Shown: positions 51,739 through 60,400 of the stretch, one piece after another
Numbering within the stretch: position 1 is the stretch's first letter
Layout: each line of letters opens with the position of its first letter
Assembly: GCF_019613955.1 (NCBI RefSeq)
Contig: NZ_CP080443.1
Location: 2,961,001 to 3,025,000, forward strand
Length of the DNA stretch: 64,000 nt
Source of the DNA: Chryseobacterium sp. LJ668
GTDB taxonomy: Bacteria; Bacteroidota; Bacteroidia; Flavobacteriales; Weeksellaceae
Reading direction: 5' to 3'
Notes under the pieces: model-generated
What the model was told of the DNA's origin: nothing
The model's input: the letters and a program-made list of their open reading frames with translations, nothing else
Database searches by the model: none
Program-made: the position numbers and the translations under genes

Positions 51739-51876
51739 TGGGTTTAAAAGGAAAAGAAAGAAAAGTTTTTGAATAAATAATATTCTAAGGCCTAGATTCC
51801 TACGAAATGGCAAAAGTAACGTAAAAAAGTATTATGCAAATAAAGATAAGTCTCTTCATTCTTCTGATAAAATGCT

Positions 51877-51912
51877 AAAAAACCGCTAGAAAAATTCTAA
51901 CGGTTTTTTTTA
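51877..51912 (-). terminator. Terminator of the SPT-like gene
   Basis: AAAAAACCG-c-TAGAA pairs with TTCTA-a-CGGTTTTTT, T-rich on both strands. It lies 18 bp beyond the stop of the minus-strand acyltransferase gene. Confidence 0.75.
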
Positions 51913-51930
51913 TATTTAAATGAATCAAAA

Positions 51931-53193
51931 TTACATTTGTTTGTATTCGATGTTCATTTGTTTTTCCATTTCCGCGTAAGCTCCGGAATCTAATTTTTCT
52001 TTGATGCCTTCAAAAGCTGCTAATGTTTCATTGATTTCTGCATCAGTATGTGAAGCTGTAGGAATCAATCTCAACAAAATCATTCCTTTTGGAATTACAG
52101 GGTATACTACCACTGATGTGAATACACCATAATTTTCTCTTAGATCTTTTGCTAAAAGCGTCGCTTCAATTGTTGTCCCCTGAATGAAAACAGGTGTCAC
52201 ACAGGTATTGGTATTTCCAAGGTTGAATCCTCTTTCTTTCAGTCCGTTTTGAAGTTTATAAACGTTTTCCCACAATTTATCTTTAATTTCAGGACGTGTT
52301 CTTAGCAATTCCAATCTTTTCAAACCTCCAATTACCATTGGCATTGTTAGAGATTTCGCAAAAATCTGAGAACGAAGATTGTATTTTAAGAATCGGATAA
52401 TCGTTTCATCACCTGCAAGAAAGGCTCCGAAACCAGCCATAGATTTTGCAAAGGTTGAAAAGTAAACATCAATCTGATCCTGGCAACCTTGTTCTTCACC
52501 AGCTCCGGCTCCGGTTTTACCTAAAGTTCCGAATCCATGTGCGTCATCTACTAAAAGTCTGAAATTAAATTTTGATTTTAAATCACAGATTTCTTTCAGT
52601 TTTCCCTGCATTCCTCTCATTCCGAAAACACCTTCTGTAATCACTAAGATTCCACCACCATTTTCTTCCGCAACTTTAGTCGCTCTGGCAAGGTTTTTTT
52701 CTAAACTCGCAATATCATTATGTTTGAAAGTAAAACTTTTTCCCATATGAAGACGAACTCCATCAACGATACAAGCATGAGAATCTGCATCGTAAACAAT
52801 TACGTCATGTCTTGTCACCAATGCATCGATACAAGAAACCATTCCCTGATAACCGAAATTCAATAAATAAGCAGCATCTTTTTGAGTAAATTCAGCCAAT
52901 TCCTTTTCCAATTGCTGATGTTGTGCAGTTTCGCCGGACATTGCTCTTGCGCCCATCGGATAAAACATTCCGAATTCCGCAGCAGCTTTTGCATCAGCTT
53001 CTAAAACTTCAGGATGGTTGCAAAGCCCAAGATAGTCATTGGCGCTCCAAAAAATAACTTCTTTACCTTGAAAAATCATTCTGGGACCAATAGGACCTTC
53101 AAGCTTAGGGAAAACAAAATATCCTTCGGCGTAGTCTGCAAACTGGCCTAGAGGACCAGGATTTTGCTTTATTCTTTCAAAAATATCTACCAT
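51931..53193 (-). CDS. Alpha-oxoamine synthase, serine palmitoyltransferase/cysteate acyltransferase type
   Basis: 420 residues. This is a fold type I PLP enzyme: the PLP-stacking His139 is in DADSHACI, the Asp that binds the PLP ring is in LLVDDAHGFGTLG (about 216) and the Schiff-base Lys250 is in FSTFAKSMAGFG. It joins an amino acid to an acyl-thioester with loss of CO2. Serine gives sphingoid bases, cysteate gives capnine. The adjacent cysteine-synthase-like gene favours cysteate and the capnine pathway. The start fits flavobacterial Spt-like proteins (MVDIFERIKQNPGPLGQ). A -7 box (53229-53236) gives it its own promoter. Confidence 0.85.
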   Translation of the reverse strand: MVDIFERIKQNPGPLGQFADYAEGYFVFPKLEGPIGPRMIFQGKEVIFWSANDYLGLCNHPEVLEADAKAAAEFGMFYPMGARAMSGETAQHQQLEKELAEFTQKDAAYLLNFGYQGMVSCIDALVTRHDVIVYDADSHACIVDGVRLHMGKSFTFKHNDIASLEKNLARATKVAEENGGGILVITEGVFGMRGMQGKLKEICDLKSKFNFRLLVDDAHGFGTLGKTGAGAGEEQGCQDQIDVYFSTFAKSMAGFGAFLAGDETIIRFLKYNLRSQIFAKSLTMPMVIGGLKRLELLRTRPEIKDKLWENVYKLQNGLKERGFNLGNTNTCVTPVFIQGTTIEATLLAKDLRENYGVFTSVVVYPVIPKGMILLRLIPTASHTDAEINETLAAFEGIKEKLDSGAYAEMEKQMNIEYKQM

Positions 53194-53228
53194 TATTTAT
53201 ATTCAATATTTAAATGAGTTATAAGGCA

Positions 53229-53236
53229 CAAAGTTA
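53229..53236 (-). promoter_or_regulatory. -7 promoter element for the acyltransferase gene
   Basis: On the minus strand TAACTTTG matches TAnnTTTG, 36 bp before the start at 53193. It lies downstream of the hairpin that ends the neighbouring gene. Confidence 0.5.
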
Positions 53237-53251
53237 ATTAAATTTAGGTTA

Positions 53252-53284
53252 ATAAAAAAGCCTTTCATATTTCACAAAAGGCTT
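53252..53284 (-). terminator. Terminator between the two PLP-enzyme genes
   Basis: On the minus strand AAGCCTTT pairs with AAAGGCTT around a loop, then TTTTTATT. It shows that the cysteine-synthase-like gene can be transcribed apart from the acyltransferase gene. Confidence 0.75.
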
Positions 53285-53307
53285 AATATATGATAGAAAT
53301 CAGTTTT

Positions 53308-54345
53308 CTACTTTATGTATTCTGTCTTGAAAACTTCATCATAGTTGTGAACGCAATTGTTAACAAACCCTTGCTGTGCCATCCATTCGTCACTATATAC
53401 TTTGGTAATATATCTTGAGCCGTGGTCAGGATAAATGAGTACAATAAAATCGTTCTCTGTCAATTCTTGAGACTGTGCATACTGAATCAATGCCTGTGTA
53501 ACAGCTCCCGTTGTATAACCTCCCATAATTGCTTCTTTTAAAGCAATTTCACGGGTTCTGTAAGCAGACATTTCGTCATTTACTCTTATAAATTCATCAA
53601 CTTTATCAAAAAGAAGTGCAGAGGGTATCAAATTTTTTCCCATCCCCTCAATCTGGTAAGGATGAACGTCTTCTTTATGAATTTCTCCGGTTTCATGGTA
53701 GCTTTTCAGAATAGATCCGTCTGCATCTACTCCGATGATTTTAATATCGGGATTTTTTTCTTTTAAAAACTTCGCAGATCCGGATAATGTTCCGCCGGTT
53801 CCTGTACATGCAAAAAGATGGGTAATTTTTCCTTCTGTCTGTTCCCAGATCTCAGGACCTGTTGTCTGATAATGAGCATCAACATTCAATTCATTAAAAT
53901 ATTGATTGATATATACAGAATTTGGGGTTTCTGCAGCAATTCTCTTTGCTACTTCATAATATGATCTCGGGTCATTCGCAGGTACATTCGCAGGACATAT
54001 ATAAACTGTAGCACCAAGGGCTTTCAGATAAGCGATCTTTTCAGCCTTTGTTTTATCACTTACGGCAAGAATACATTTGTATCCTTTGATGATACAAACC
54101 ATTGCAAGTGAAAAACCAGTATTTCCGGAGGTGGTTTCTACAATTACAGAATCTTCCTTTAATAAACCTTTCTTCTCAGCGCTTTCGATGATATGAAGTG
54201 CGATTCTGTCTTTAGTGGAATGTCCAGGATTATATGATTCTAACTTGGCATAAACTTTCGCAGGAATCTCTTTAGTTACTGTATTAAGTTTTACTAAAGG
54301 GGTGTTCCCAATTAAGCCAAGAATATTATCGTAAACATTACTCAT
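53308..54345 (-). CDS. Cysteine synthase/CBS-type PLP enzyme, possible cysteate synthase
   Basis: 345 residues, fold type II. The PLP Lys45 is in NPGHSTKDRIA, the substrate loop TTSGNTG is at 71-77, and the phosphate-binding GTGGTLSG is near 187-194. The C-terminal region SRYITKVYSDEWMAQQGF resembles the catalytic domain of cystathionine beta-synthase, but no CBS domains follow. It replaces a leaving group on serine derivatives by sulfide or, in sulfonolipid makers, sulfite. Next to the SPT-like gene it fits the first step of capnine synthesis. Plain O-acetylserine sulfhydrylase activity remains possible. Confidence 0.8.
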   Translation of the reverse strand: MSNVYDNILGLIGNTPLVKLNTVTKEIPAKVYAKLESYNPGHSTKDRIALHIIESAEKKGLLKEDSVIVETTSGNTGFSLAMVCIIKGYKCILAVSDKTKAEKIAYLKALGATVYICPANVPANDPRSYYEVAKRIAAETPNSVYINQYFNELNVDAHYQTTGPEIWEQTEGKITHLFACTGTGGTLSGSAKFLKEKNPDIKIIGVDADGSILKSYHETGEIHKEDVHPYQIEGMGKNLIPSALLFDKVDEFIRVNDEMSAYRTREIALKEAIMGGYTTGAVTQALIQYAQSQELTENDFIVLIYPDHGSRYITKVYSDEWMAQQGFVNNCVHNYDEVFKTEYIK

Positions 54346-54377
54346 TATTTGTTATTTTTCAAATAAAAATCTGACCG

Positions 54378-54385
54378 CAAAAATA
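54378..54385 (-). promoter_or_regulatory. -7 promoter element for the cysteine-synthase-like gene
   Basis: On the minus strand TATTTTTG matches TAnnTTTG, 32 bp before the start at 54345. Confidence 0.5.
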
Positions 54386-54568
54386 CAAAAAAATAAATAA
54401 TTTCTAAACTTTTCATAAATTATAAGTGCTGAAAGTAAAATTATCTGTTTAAATGGAATTATTACGATCCCGAAACGTTCACAAAAAGCACGCCAGCTTT
54501 TAAATTTTTGTTAAAATCTAAAGAAAATGAAGTAAAAACCTTATTTTCGCACTAATTGATTTTATACT

Positions 54569-57500
54569 ATGAAAAACTGGACTTTTAGGCAATGGAATAC
54601 CCTTATCGGATGGGTGACTTTCGTCATTGCATTTTTCACATACTTGTCAACAATAGAACCTAAATTTAGCTTCTGGGATTGCGGTGAGTATATTTCTTCA
54701 GCAGTAAAATTAGAGGTCACGCATGCGCCGGGAGCAGCTTTGTTCCAAATTGTGGGTGCAGTGGCAGCTATTTTTGCTTTTGGTAATGGTGAAAATTATT
54801 CTGTTGTAATAAATGCCATGTCTGCATTATTCAGCGCATTTACGATTTTGTTTTTGTTCTGGACGATTACTCATTTTGTAAGAAGACTTCTCAATAAAAA
54901 TTTTGAAGAAGTTACCCAGCATCAGGAAATTGCTATTCTTTTTGCAGGGGTCATTGGATCTCTTTGTTTTACATGGTCAGACACTTTTTGGTTTTCGGCG
55001 GTAGAAGGAGAAGTTTACTCGATGGCATCCCTATTTATAGCTATTTTGGTCTGGCTGATTACGAAATGGGAGAATGAGTACAAAGAGTCTGACAATGAAC
55101 GGTGGATTATTTTAATATTCTTTATTGTAGGTCTTTCTGTGGGTGTTCATATGATGTGTATGTTGGCAATTCCTGCGGTTTGCTTAGTATATTATGCAAG
55201 AAATTATGAGTTTACCTGGAAGAACTTTCTCTGGGCAAATGCAATCACGCTTGGAATTTTAATTATTGTTTTCAAAATTATATTCCCGGTGATTATGTCA
55301 TTATTTGGCAAGCTTGAAATATTCTTTGTAAATGGTGTTGGACTTCCTTTCCACTCAGGAACGATTGCAGGTTTTGTTATTTTGGTTGCGATCTGCTATT
55401 TTATTTTAAAATATGCAAGACAGGCAAAGAAAAACCTTTATCAAACAATTGCTTTATCCGTTGTGTATATGATGATTGGTTTCTCTTGCTGGATGGTTAT
55501 TCCGATCAGAGCCAATGCAAATCCGCCAATGAACTTAAATGATCCCGATACTGCCATCGGTATGCTTGATTATTACAATAGAGAGCAATACGGCGACTGG
55601 CCTACAATTTACGGTCAAAATTATACTGCATTTTTAGATAACAGCGGGATTGAAAAGAATGAGGATGGCAGTTTCAAAACGACCAAAACAGGTGAAATCT
55701 ACGAAAAAGACGAAAAATTAGGAACTTACAGAAAAACCGGCGACCGTTTCAATTACGTTTTTAATCCGGCGCACGTTAGTTTTATGCCAAGAATGTTCAA
55801 TGAAGATAAGGAAGTCATGGCAAACTATATGTCGATGTATGGTGCACCAGATTTTCAGTTTAATTATGCCAACGAAAATACGGCAGACGATACGCAGGCG
55901 AAAGAAATTTTCGATGAATTGAGGGCTAAGTATGAAGACGGATCAATTACTCCGGCAGATTATTTAAAGGTAAAACCTTACGAGCTAATTACCGTTCAGA
56001 GGCCTTCTTTTGCTCAGAATATGAATTATTTCATCACGTTTCAAAACGGTTATTACTTCATAAGATATCTATTATGGAACTTTGCTGGAAGGCAGAATGA
56101 TCTGGAAGGAAACAGCGAAAACACAAGAGGAAACTGGATTTCAGGTTTCTCTTTCATAGATAATTCATTACTGGGGAGCCAGGACGCAATGCCCGCAAAA
56201 TTTAAAAATGAAAGTACAGTAGCATTTTTCTTTTTACCATTATTACTGGGGATTTTCGGATGTTATTTCCAATTTATGAGAGATTTTGGGAGATTTTACG
56301 CCATATTATCTTTATTTGTACTAACAAGTATGGGAATCGTTTTCTACACAGGGATGAAACCTTTCGAACCAAGAGAAAGAGATTACGCAGTAGTCGGTTC
56401 CTTTTATGCTTTTGCGATTTGGATTGGTCTCGGAGCCGGTGCCATTCTCTGGTATCTGCAGTCTAAAGTCAAATCAAATGCTGCTAATATTGGTTTTGGA
56501 GTTGTTTTGATGGCAATTCCTTTAATGATGGGCTTTCAGAACTACAATGTGCATGACAGAAGCGGAAGATATACAGCCTACGATTATTCATATTCAGTTT
56601 TAAAATCTTTACCAAAAAACGATATTCTTTTTGTATATGGTGATAATGATACCTACCCGGTTTGGGCAATGCAGGAGACAGAAAGATTCCGTGATGATGT
56701 GAAAGTGGTGAATTTTACCCTTCTTTCAACACCTTGGAATATTGACCAGGTGAAAAGAAAAACCTACAATGCCGGTGCAATCCCAAGTCAGTTAACTCAC
56801 GATGATTACAGAGATGGAGTAAATGACCAGATTTATCTGATGAAAAAAGATGACTGGAAGAATGTTTTATCCAATCTGAAAGAAGCCGGAGCTCCTGACA
56901 ATCTCTTGCAGCCCTTCCAAAAATATATGGTTCAGGATTCAATGACATTGAAAGAGGCGGTGAATTTTCTTAAAGTAAAATCTCCTGAAAAAGATGAAAT
57001 TTTAAAAATGATCTTCGGTGAAGAACGTTATGAGAAATACAATTTTCTGCCTGTCAGTAAGTTTATTTTACCTGTAAATAAGGAAAATGCATTAAGGGCC
57101 GGAATCATTAACGCTTCTGATCTTCCAAACACAGCCAATCAGATTATGATCGATTACAAATCTGGTACTTTGTACAAAAATAATCTGATGATGTTTGATA
57201 TTTTGGCAAATTTTGATTGGAAACGCCCTATCAACTTCTCTTCTGGCGGAGTATATGACAGCGAAAATATTTTCTTTTTAGATGACTTTCTTCAGTTTGA
57301 TGGTTTCAGTTACCGATTGGTTCCCATTCAGACTCCTAGAAGCAGCGATGGTGAAATGGGTCGAGTAGATGCCAATTCTTTATATAATGTTGTTAAAAAC
57401 TTCAGATGGGGTAATTTCAAAGATCTGAATGTTCATTTTGATGAAACTGCAACTTCAAACATCATCAGCTATAGAAGTTCTGCAAGTAGAGCAGCAGCAG

Positions 57501-58054
57501 CATTAGCATTAAACGGACAAAAAGCTAAAGCTTTAGAAATCTTAGATCTTGCTGCAAAAGAGATTCCTGCAGAGAAATACAATGATCCACGTTCTCTAAG
57601 CTCAATGGTTTACGGTTACATCGTTGCCGGTCAGGAGCAAAAAGCATTAAAGTTAGCTGAGATTTTAAAGAAAGGGATTTTTGAAGAATATGATTATTAT
57701 TTAACTTTAAGCAAAGCCGACCAAAGATTTGTAGGAAGACAGATGAGATCAAAACCGATGGAGTATTCACTTGTGGTAACAGCAGTTACAGATGCTTATA
57801 AAAAGATCGGTCAGGATGAAAAAGCATATGCTTATCTGGTAAAATCTATTGAACCTATTGACAAAAAATTCAATGGTTTTATTCAGAATCTTCAGAAAAT
57901 GGGCAAAGAAAAAGCAAGAAAAGAATCTGAGAATGTACAGCGAATTACACCATTCTATCAGTATCTATTTGATATCATGGAGCCTTTTGATTCTACCTAC
58001 TCAAAAGAAAAAGAAGATCAAATAACTTCTGCAATAATTAAAGCAACACAATAA
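54569..58054 (+). CDS. DUF2723 membrane protein, protein O-mannosyltransferase-like
   Basis: 1,161 residues. The N-terminal 300 residues are the DUF2723 domain: WTFRQWNTLIGW, then STIEPKFSFWDCGEYI with the conserved Asp-Cys-Gly-Glu, followed by about ten to twelve transmembrane helices. This is the layout of GT-C enzymes such as protein O-mannosyltransferases. The C-terminal 500 residues are soluble, with TPR-like helices (GQKAKALEILDLAAKEIP, GQEQKALKLAEILKK). In Bacteroidota these proteins are linked to envelope glycosylation, with no proven substrate. It is followed by a terminator and another glycosyltransferase-like gene. Confidence 0.85.
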   Translation: MKNWTFRQWNTLIGWVTFVIAFFTYLSTIEPKFSFWDCGEYISSAVKLEVTHAPGAALFQIVGAVAAIFAFGNGENYSVVINAMSALFSAFTILFLFWTITHFVRRLLNKNFEEVTQHQEIAILFAGVIGSLCFTWSDTFWFSAVEGEVYSMASLFIAILVWLITKWENEYKESDNERWIILIFFIVGLSVGVHMMCMLAIPAVCLVYYARNYEFTWKNFLWANAITLGILIIVFKIIFPVIMSLFGKLEIFFVNGVGLPFHSGTIAGFVILVAICYFILKYARQAKKNLYQTIALSVVYMMIGFSCWMVIPIRANANPPMNLNDPDTAIGMLDYYNREQYGDWPTIYGQNYTAFLDNSGIEKNEDGSFKTTKTGEIYEKDEKLGTYRKTGDRFNYVFNPAHVSFMPRMFNEDKEVMANYMSMYGAPDFQFNYANENTADDTQAKEIFDELRAKYEDGSITPADYLKVKPYELITVQRPSFAQNMNYFITFQNGYYFIRYLLWNFAGRQNDLEGNSENTRGNWISGFSFIDNSLLGSQDAMPAKFKNESTVAFFFLPLLLGIFGCYFQFMRDFGRFYAILSLFVLTSMGIVFYTGMKPFEPRERDYAVVGSFYAFAIWIGLGAGAILWYLQSKVKSNAANIGFGVVLMAIPLMMGFQNYNVHDRSGRYTAYDYSYSVLKSLPKNDILFVYGDNDTYPVWAMQETERFRDDVKVVNFTLLSTPWNIDQVKRKTYNAGAIPSQLTHDDYRDGVNDQIYLMKKDDWKNVLSNLKEAGAPDNLLQPFQKYMVQDSMTLKEAVNFLKVKSPEKDEILKMIFGEERYEKYNFLPVSKFILPVNKENALRAGIINASDLPNTANQIMIDYKSGTLYKNNLMMFDILANFDWKRPINFSSGGVYDSENIFFLDDFLQFDGFSYRLVPIQTPRSSDGEMGRVDANSLYNVVKNFRWGNFKDLNVHFDETATSNIISYRSSASRAAAALALNGQKAKALEILDLAAKEIPAEKYNDPRSLSSMVYGYIVAGQEQKALKLAEILKKGIFEEYDYYLTLSKADQRFVGRQMRSKPMEYSLVVTAVTDAYKKIGQDEKAYAYLVKSIEPIDKKFNGFIQNLQKMGKEKARKESENVQRITPFYQYLFDIMEPFDSTYSKEKEDQITSAIIKATQ

Positions 58055-58077
58055 TAATTATAATACACTGCATATTT

Positions 58078-58105
58078 AAAACGGAACTTCGGTTCCGTTT
58101 TTTTT
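58078..58105 (+). terminator. Terminator with a UUCG tetraloop
   Basis: AAACGGAAC pairs with GTTCCGTTT closed by TTCG, an extra-stable loop, followed by five more T residues. Confidence 0.9.
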
Positions 58106-58109
58106 ATAG

Positions 58110-58140
58110 TTGATATTCAAGAATATTAGAATTATATTTG
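58110..58140 (+). promoter_or_regulatory. Promoter of the GT-C-like gene
   Basis: TTG (58110-58112), a 20-bp spacer and TATATTTG (58133-58140) fit the flavobacterial promoter, 17 bp before the ATG at 58158. Confidence 0.7.
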
Positions 58141-58157
58141 TGCATCAAAAAAACGCA

Positions 58158-59648
58158 ATGTCCGAAAACACCAACAAGAATCTTCCATTGTATGCTGTGA
58201 TCTTTGCAGTAATTGCAAAACTATATTTCTTATTAACACATCACATTCAGGAAGATGCTTTTATCACTTGGCGCGTTGCTCAGAATTTATTGGATTATGG
58301 GGTGATCGGTTTTAATGGTGACACTAAAATTTCGGCTTCTACAACGCATTTATACGTTTTTGTCTCTTATTTTTTTAATTTAATTTTCGGAAAAGAAAAC
58401 TTCATAGAACCGCTCTTGATTCTGAATACTGTTCTTTTTACAATTGGGACTTTATTTCTTTCACATTTATTACTGAAAAATCCTTGGCAAAAAGCAATTT
58501 TTATTTTTCTATTCGGGCTTTTGCCGCCTTCCATAAAGATTTCAATCCTCGGAATGGAGTACGGAATTCTCTTTTTCCTTGAAATGGCCTTGCTGTATTA
58601 TGGCTTTAAAAAAGAGAAAAAATGGGCACTTATTGTCTTTCCGGTCTTAATATTATTTACAAGAATTGATACCATTATTTTCCTCGGAATTATATTTTTG
58701 GTCGATGCTTTCTGGAATAAAAAAATACGATGGAATTACATTGTAGGCGGAATTTTGGCAGTTTTTACATCTCTGGCTTTTAATTGGTTTTATTTTGGCG
58801 AAATCGTCAACAATACGATAATTGCCAAAAAACTCGCATATGACAGACTCTACACTTTAAGTCAGGACTTTGAATATTTCAGATTAAATTATGGTAATTT
58901 TTGGGGAATGCTAAAACTTCCGGGAGATTTTAATCCTGTGACAATTGTGATCGCATTATTTGAATTGTTGTGTTTTATTTATTTGGTCAGACAAAAAGAA
59001 AATCGAAACTTCTTTTTGTGGATTATTTTTCTTTTTGCATGGACGAAACAGATTATTTTTCTTTCCCAGAAAAGCCTTTTTGACTGGTATTACTGGGTTC
59101 CGCAGATTTTACTGTTTGTGCCCGTTTTGATATTTGTAATTGAACAGAAGGTAAAGAGAAACTGGTGGCTTTCTGCGTTGGTCATTTTCTACATTTTGCC
59201 AATGCTGCTGTTCCAGACCGTACACTCGATTGCGACAGGAAACGGCGAGTGGAATTACAGGAGATCCATCGGGCTGTTTCTGGATGTGTACGAAAAAGAT
59301 AAAACCCAATGGATTTTGCTGGAACCTGCAGGATATATTCCTTATTTTTCAGGATTAAGGACTATCGATGAAGTGGGTTTGGTAGATCAGCAGATTCAGG
59401 AGGAAATCAAAAAAGATAAACCTCATTACTGGCTGAATACGGTAAAAAAAAGAAAGCCTAAATACATGCTTTCTTATAATAATTTGTTTGAAGGAAAAGA
59501 TGGTGATTATTACAAAACACACTATAAATTGTTAAAAGAATTTCGCATAAAAGATCATCTGAAAAGTGATAACAAAATTTTGGAAAAAATCTATAAGTTG
59601 AAACCTTCAGGAACTGATTATAATTTGTATGAAAAGATTAAAGATTAA
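58158..59648 (+). CDS. GT-C-like polytopic membrane glycosyltransferase
   Basis: 496 residues from ATG 58158. The frame opens at 58110, but the promoter overlaps that part. About ten transmembrane helices are seen. HIQEDAFITWRVAQNLLDYG is the acidic loop after helix 1 typical of GT-C lipid-sugar-dependent transferases (ArnT/PMT-like), and FTRIDTIIFL follows later. The soluble C-terminal end contains EPAGYIPYFSGLRTIDEVGL. The acceptor is unknown. The last codons and stop lie within the first copies of a 7-bp repeat. It is transcribed separately from the DUF2723 gene. Confidence 0.75.
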   Translation: MSENTNKNLPLYAVIFAVIAKLYFLLTHHIQEDAFITWRVAQNLLDYGVIGFNGDTKISASTTHLYVFVSYFFNLIFGKENFIEPLLILNTVLFTIGTLFLSHLLLKNPWQKAIFIFLFGLLPPSIKISILGMEYGILFFLEMALLYYGFKKEKKWALIVFPVLILFTRIDTIIFLGIIFLVDAFWNKKIRWNYIVGGILAVFTSLAFNWFYFGEIVNNTIIAKKLAYDRLYTLSQDFEYFRLNYGNFWGMLKLPGDFNPVTIVIALFELLCFIYLVRQKENRNFFLWIIFLFAWTKQIIFLSQKSLFDWYYWVPQILLFVPVLIFVIEQKVKRNWWLSALVIFYILPMLLFQTVHSIATGNGEWNYRRSIGLFLDVYEKDKTQWILLEPAGYIPYFSGLRTIDEVGLVDQQIQEEIKKDKPHYWLNTVKKRKPKYMLSYNNLFEGKDGDYYKTHYKLLKEFRIKDHLKSDNKILEKIYKLKPSGTDYNLYEKIKD

Positions 59649-59681
59649 AGATTAAAGATTAAAGATTAAAGATTAAAGATT
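59633..59681 (+). repeat. Seven tandem copies of AAAGATT
   Basis: The 7-bp unit is repeated exactly seven times, the first two covering the end of the GT-C gene (stop at 59646-59648). Changes in copy number beyond the stop would not alter the protein. Confidence 0.9.
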
Positions 59682-59688
59682 AATTTCG

Positions 59689-59760
59689 CTCTAAAACTCT
59701 AAAACTCTAAAACTCTAAAACTCTAAAACTCTAAAACTCTAAAACTCTAAAACTCTAAAA
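59689..59760 (+). repeat. Nine tandem copies of CTCTAAAA directly before a start codon
   Basis: The 8-bp unit is repeated exactly nine times (72 bp) and ends 2 bp before the ATG at 59763. It occupies the whole leader and ribosome-binding region of the DUF1697 gene. Slipped-strand copy changes would shift promoter-to-start distance in 8-bp steps. Confidence 0.92.
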
Positions 59761-59762
59761 AC

Positions 59763-60293
59763 ATGAAATACTGTGCTTTCCTCCGTGGCGTCAACGTAAA
59801 AGGAACCAACATGAAAATGGCGGAAGTCTGCGAAATTTTCAAAAATGCCGGTATGCAAGATGTTGTGTCAGTTTTAGCATCAGGGAATATTATTTTCACT
59901 TCAAATAAAAATGCCGAGGATTTGAAAATAATCCTTGAGAAAGCAATGTCTGAACATTTTAATTACGAAGCTTTTTTGTTCATAAAATCTCAGGAAGAAA
60001 TAGAAAACTTTTGGAATTCAAATCCTTTTGATAAAAATGAGAATTTACATGTTTATGCATTCGTCGGTCATAATGAAGTTGAAAAAGTTTTAATGAACGA
60101 ATTTGAAAATGCTGCAAAAACTGAAAAAGAAGATGGAGAGATTATCAACAATACCTTTTATTGGCAGGTTGCGAAAGGAAATACTTTAGACTCAACATTC
60201 GGGAAAATTTTAGGTAAGAAAAGCTTAAAAGATCAGTTTACAAGCAGAAACATCAATACATTTGATAAGATTTTAAAAAAAATTAATTCTTGA
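59763..60293 (+). CDS. DUF1697 family protein
   Basis: 176 residues. The start MKYCAFLRGVNVKGTNMKMAE and VLASGNIIFTS are the classic DUF1697 motif (RGINVGG-N..K; SGNV.F). The rest is alpha/beta with a hydrophobic centre, as in the family of about 180 residues. DUF1697 proteins are cytoplasmic and of unknown function. What is odd is the leader: it consists almost wholly of the CTCTAAAA tandem tract, so expression may be unstable or may come from read-through. Confidence 0.88.
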   Translation: MKYCAFLRGVNVKGTNMKMAEVCEIFKNAGMQDVVSVLASGNIIFTSNKNAEDLKIILEKAMSEHFNYEAFLFIKSQEEIENFWNSNPFDKNENLHVYAFVGHNEVEKVLMNEFENAAKTEKEDGEIINNTFYWQVAKGNTLDSTFGKILGKKSLKDQFTSRNINTFDKILKKINS

Positions 60294-60400
60294 TAACTTC
60301 CAACATATTGTTTTAATTAACCATTAAATCCTAAGAGTTAAATAATTTCCAATTCTAAAAGTTTATAAGTATTTTTACTGAACTTTTTAATTCAGATAAA

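Noticed and set aside
51931..53193. Glycine C-acetyltransferase (Kbl) annotation for the SPT-like gene
   Set aside because: No threonine dehydrogenase gene nearby, and the lysine motif TFAKSMAGFG and neighbours fit the SPT/cysteate acyltransferase branch better.
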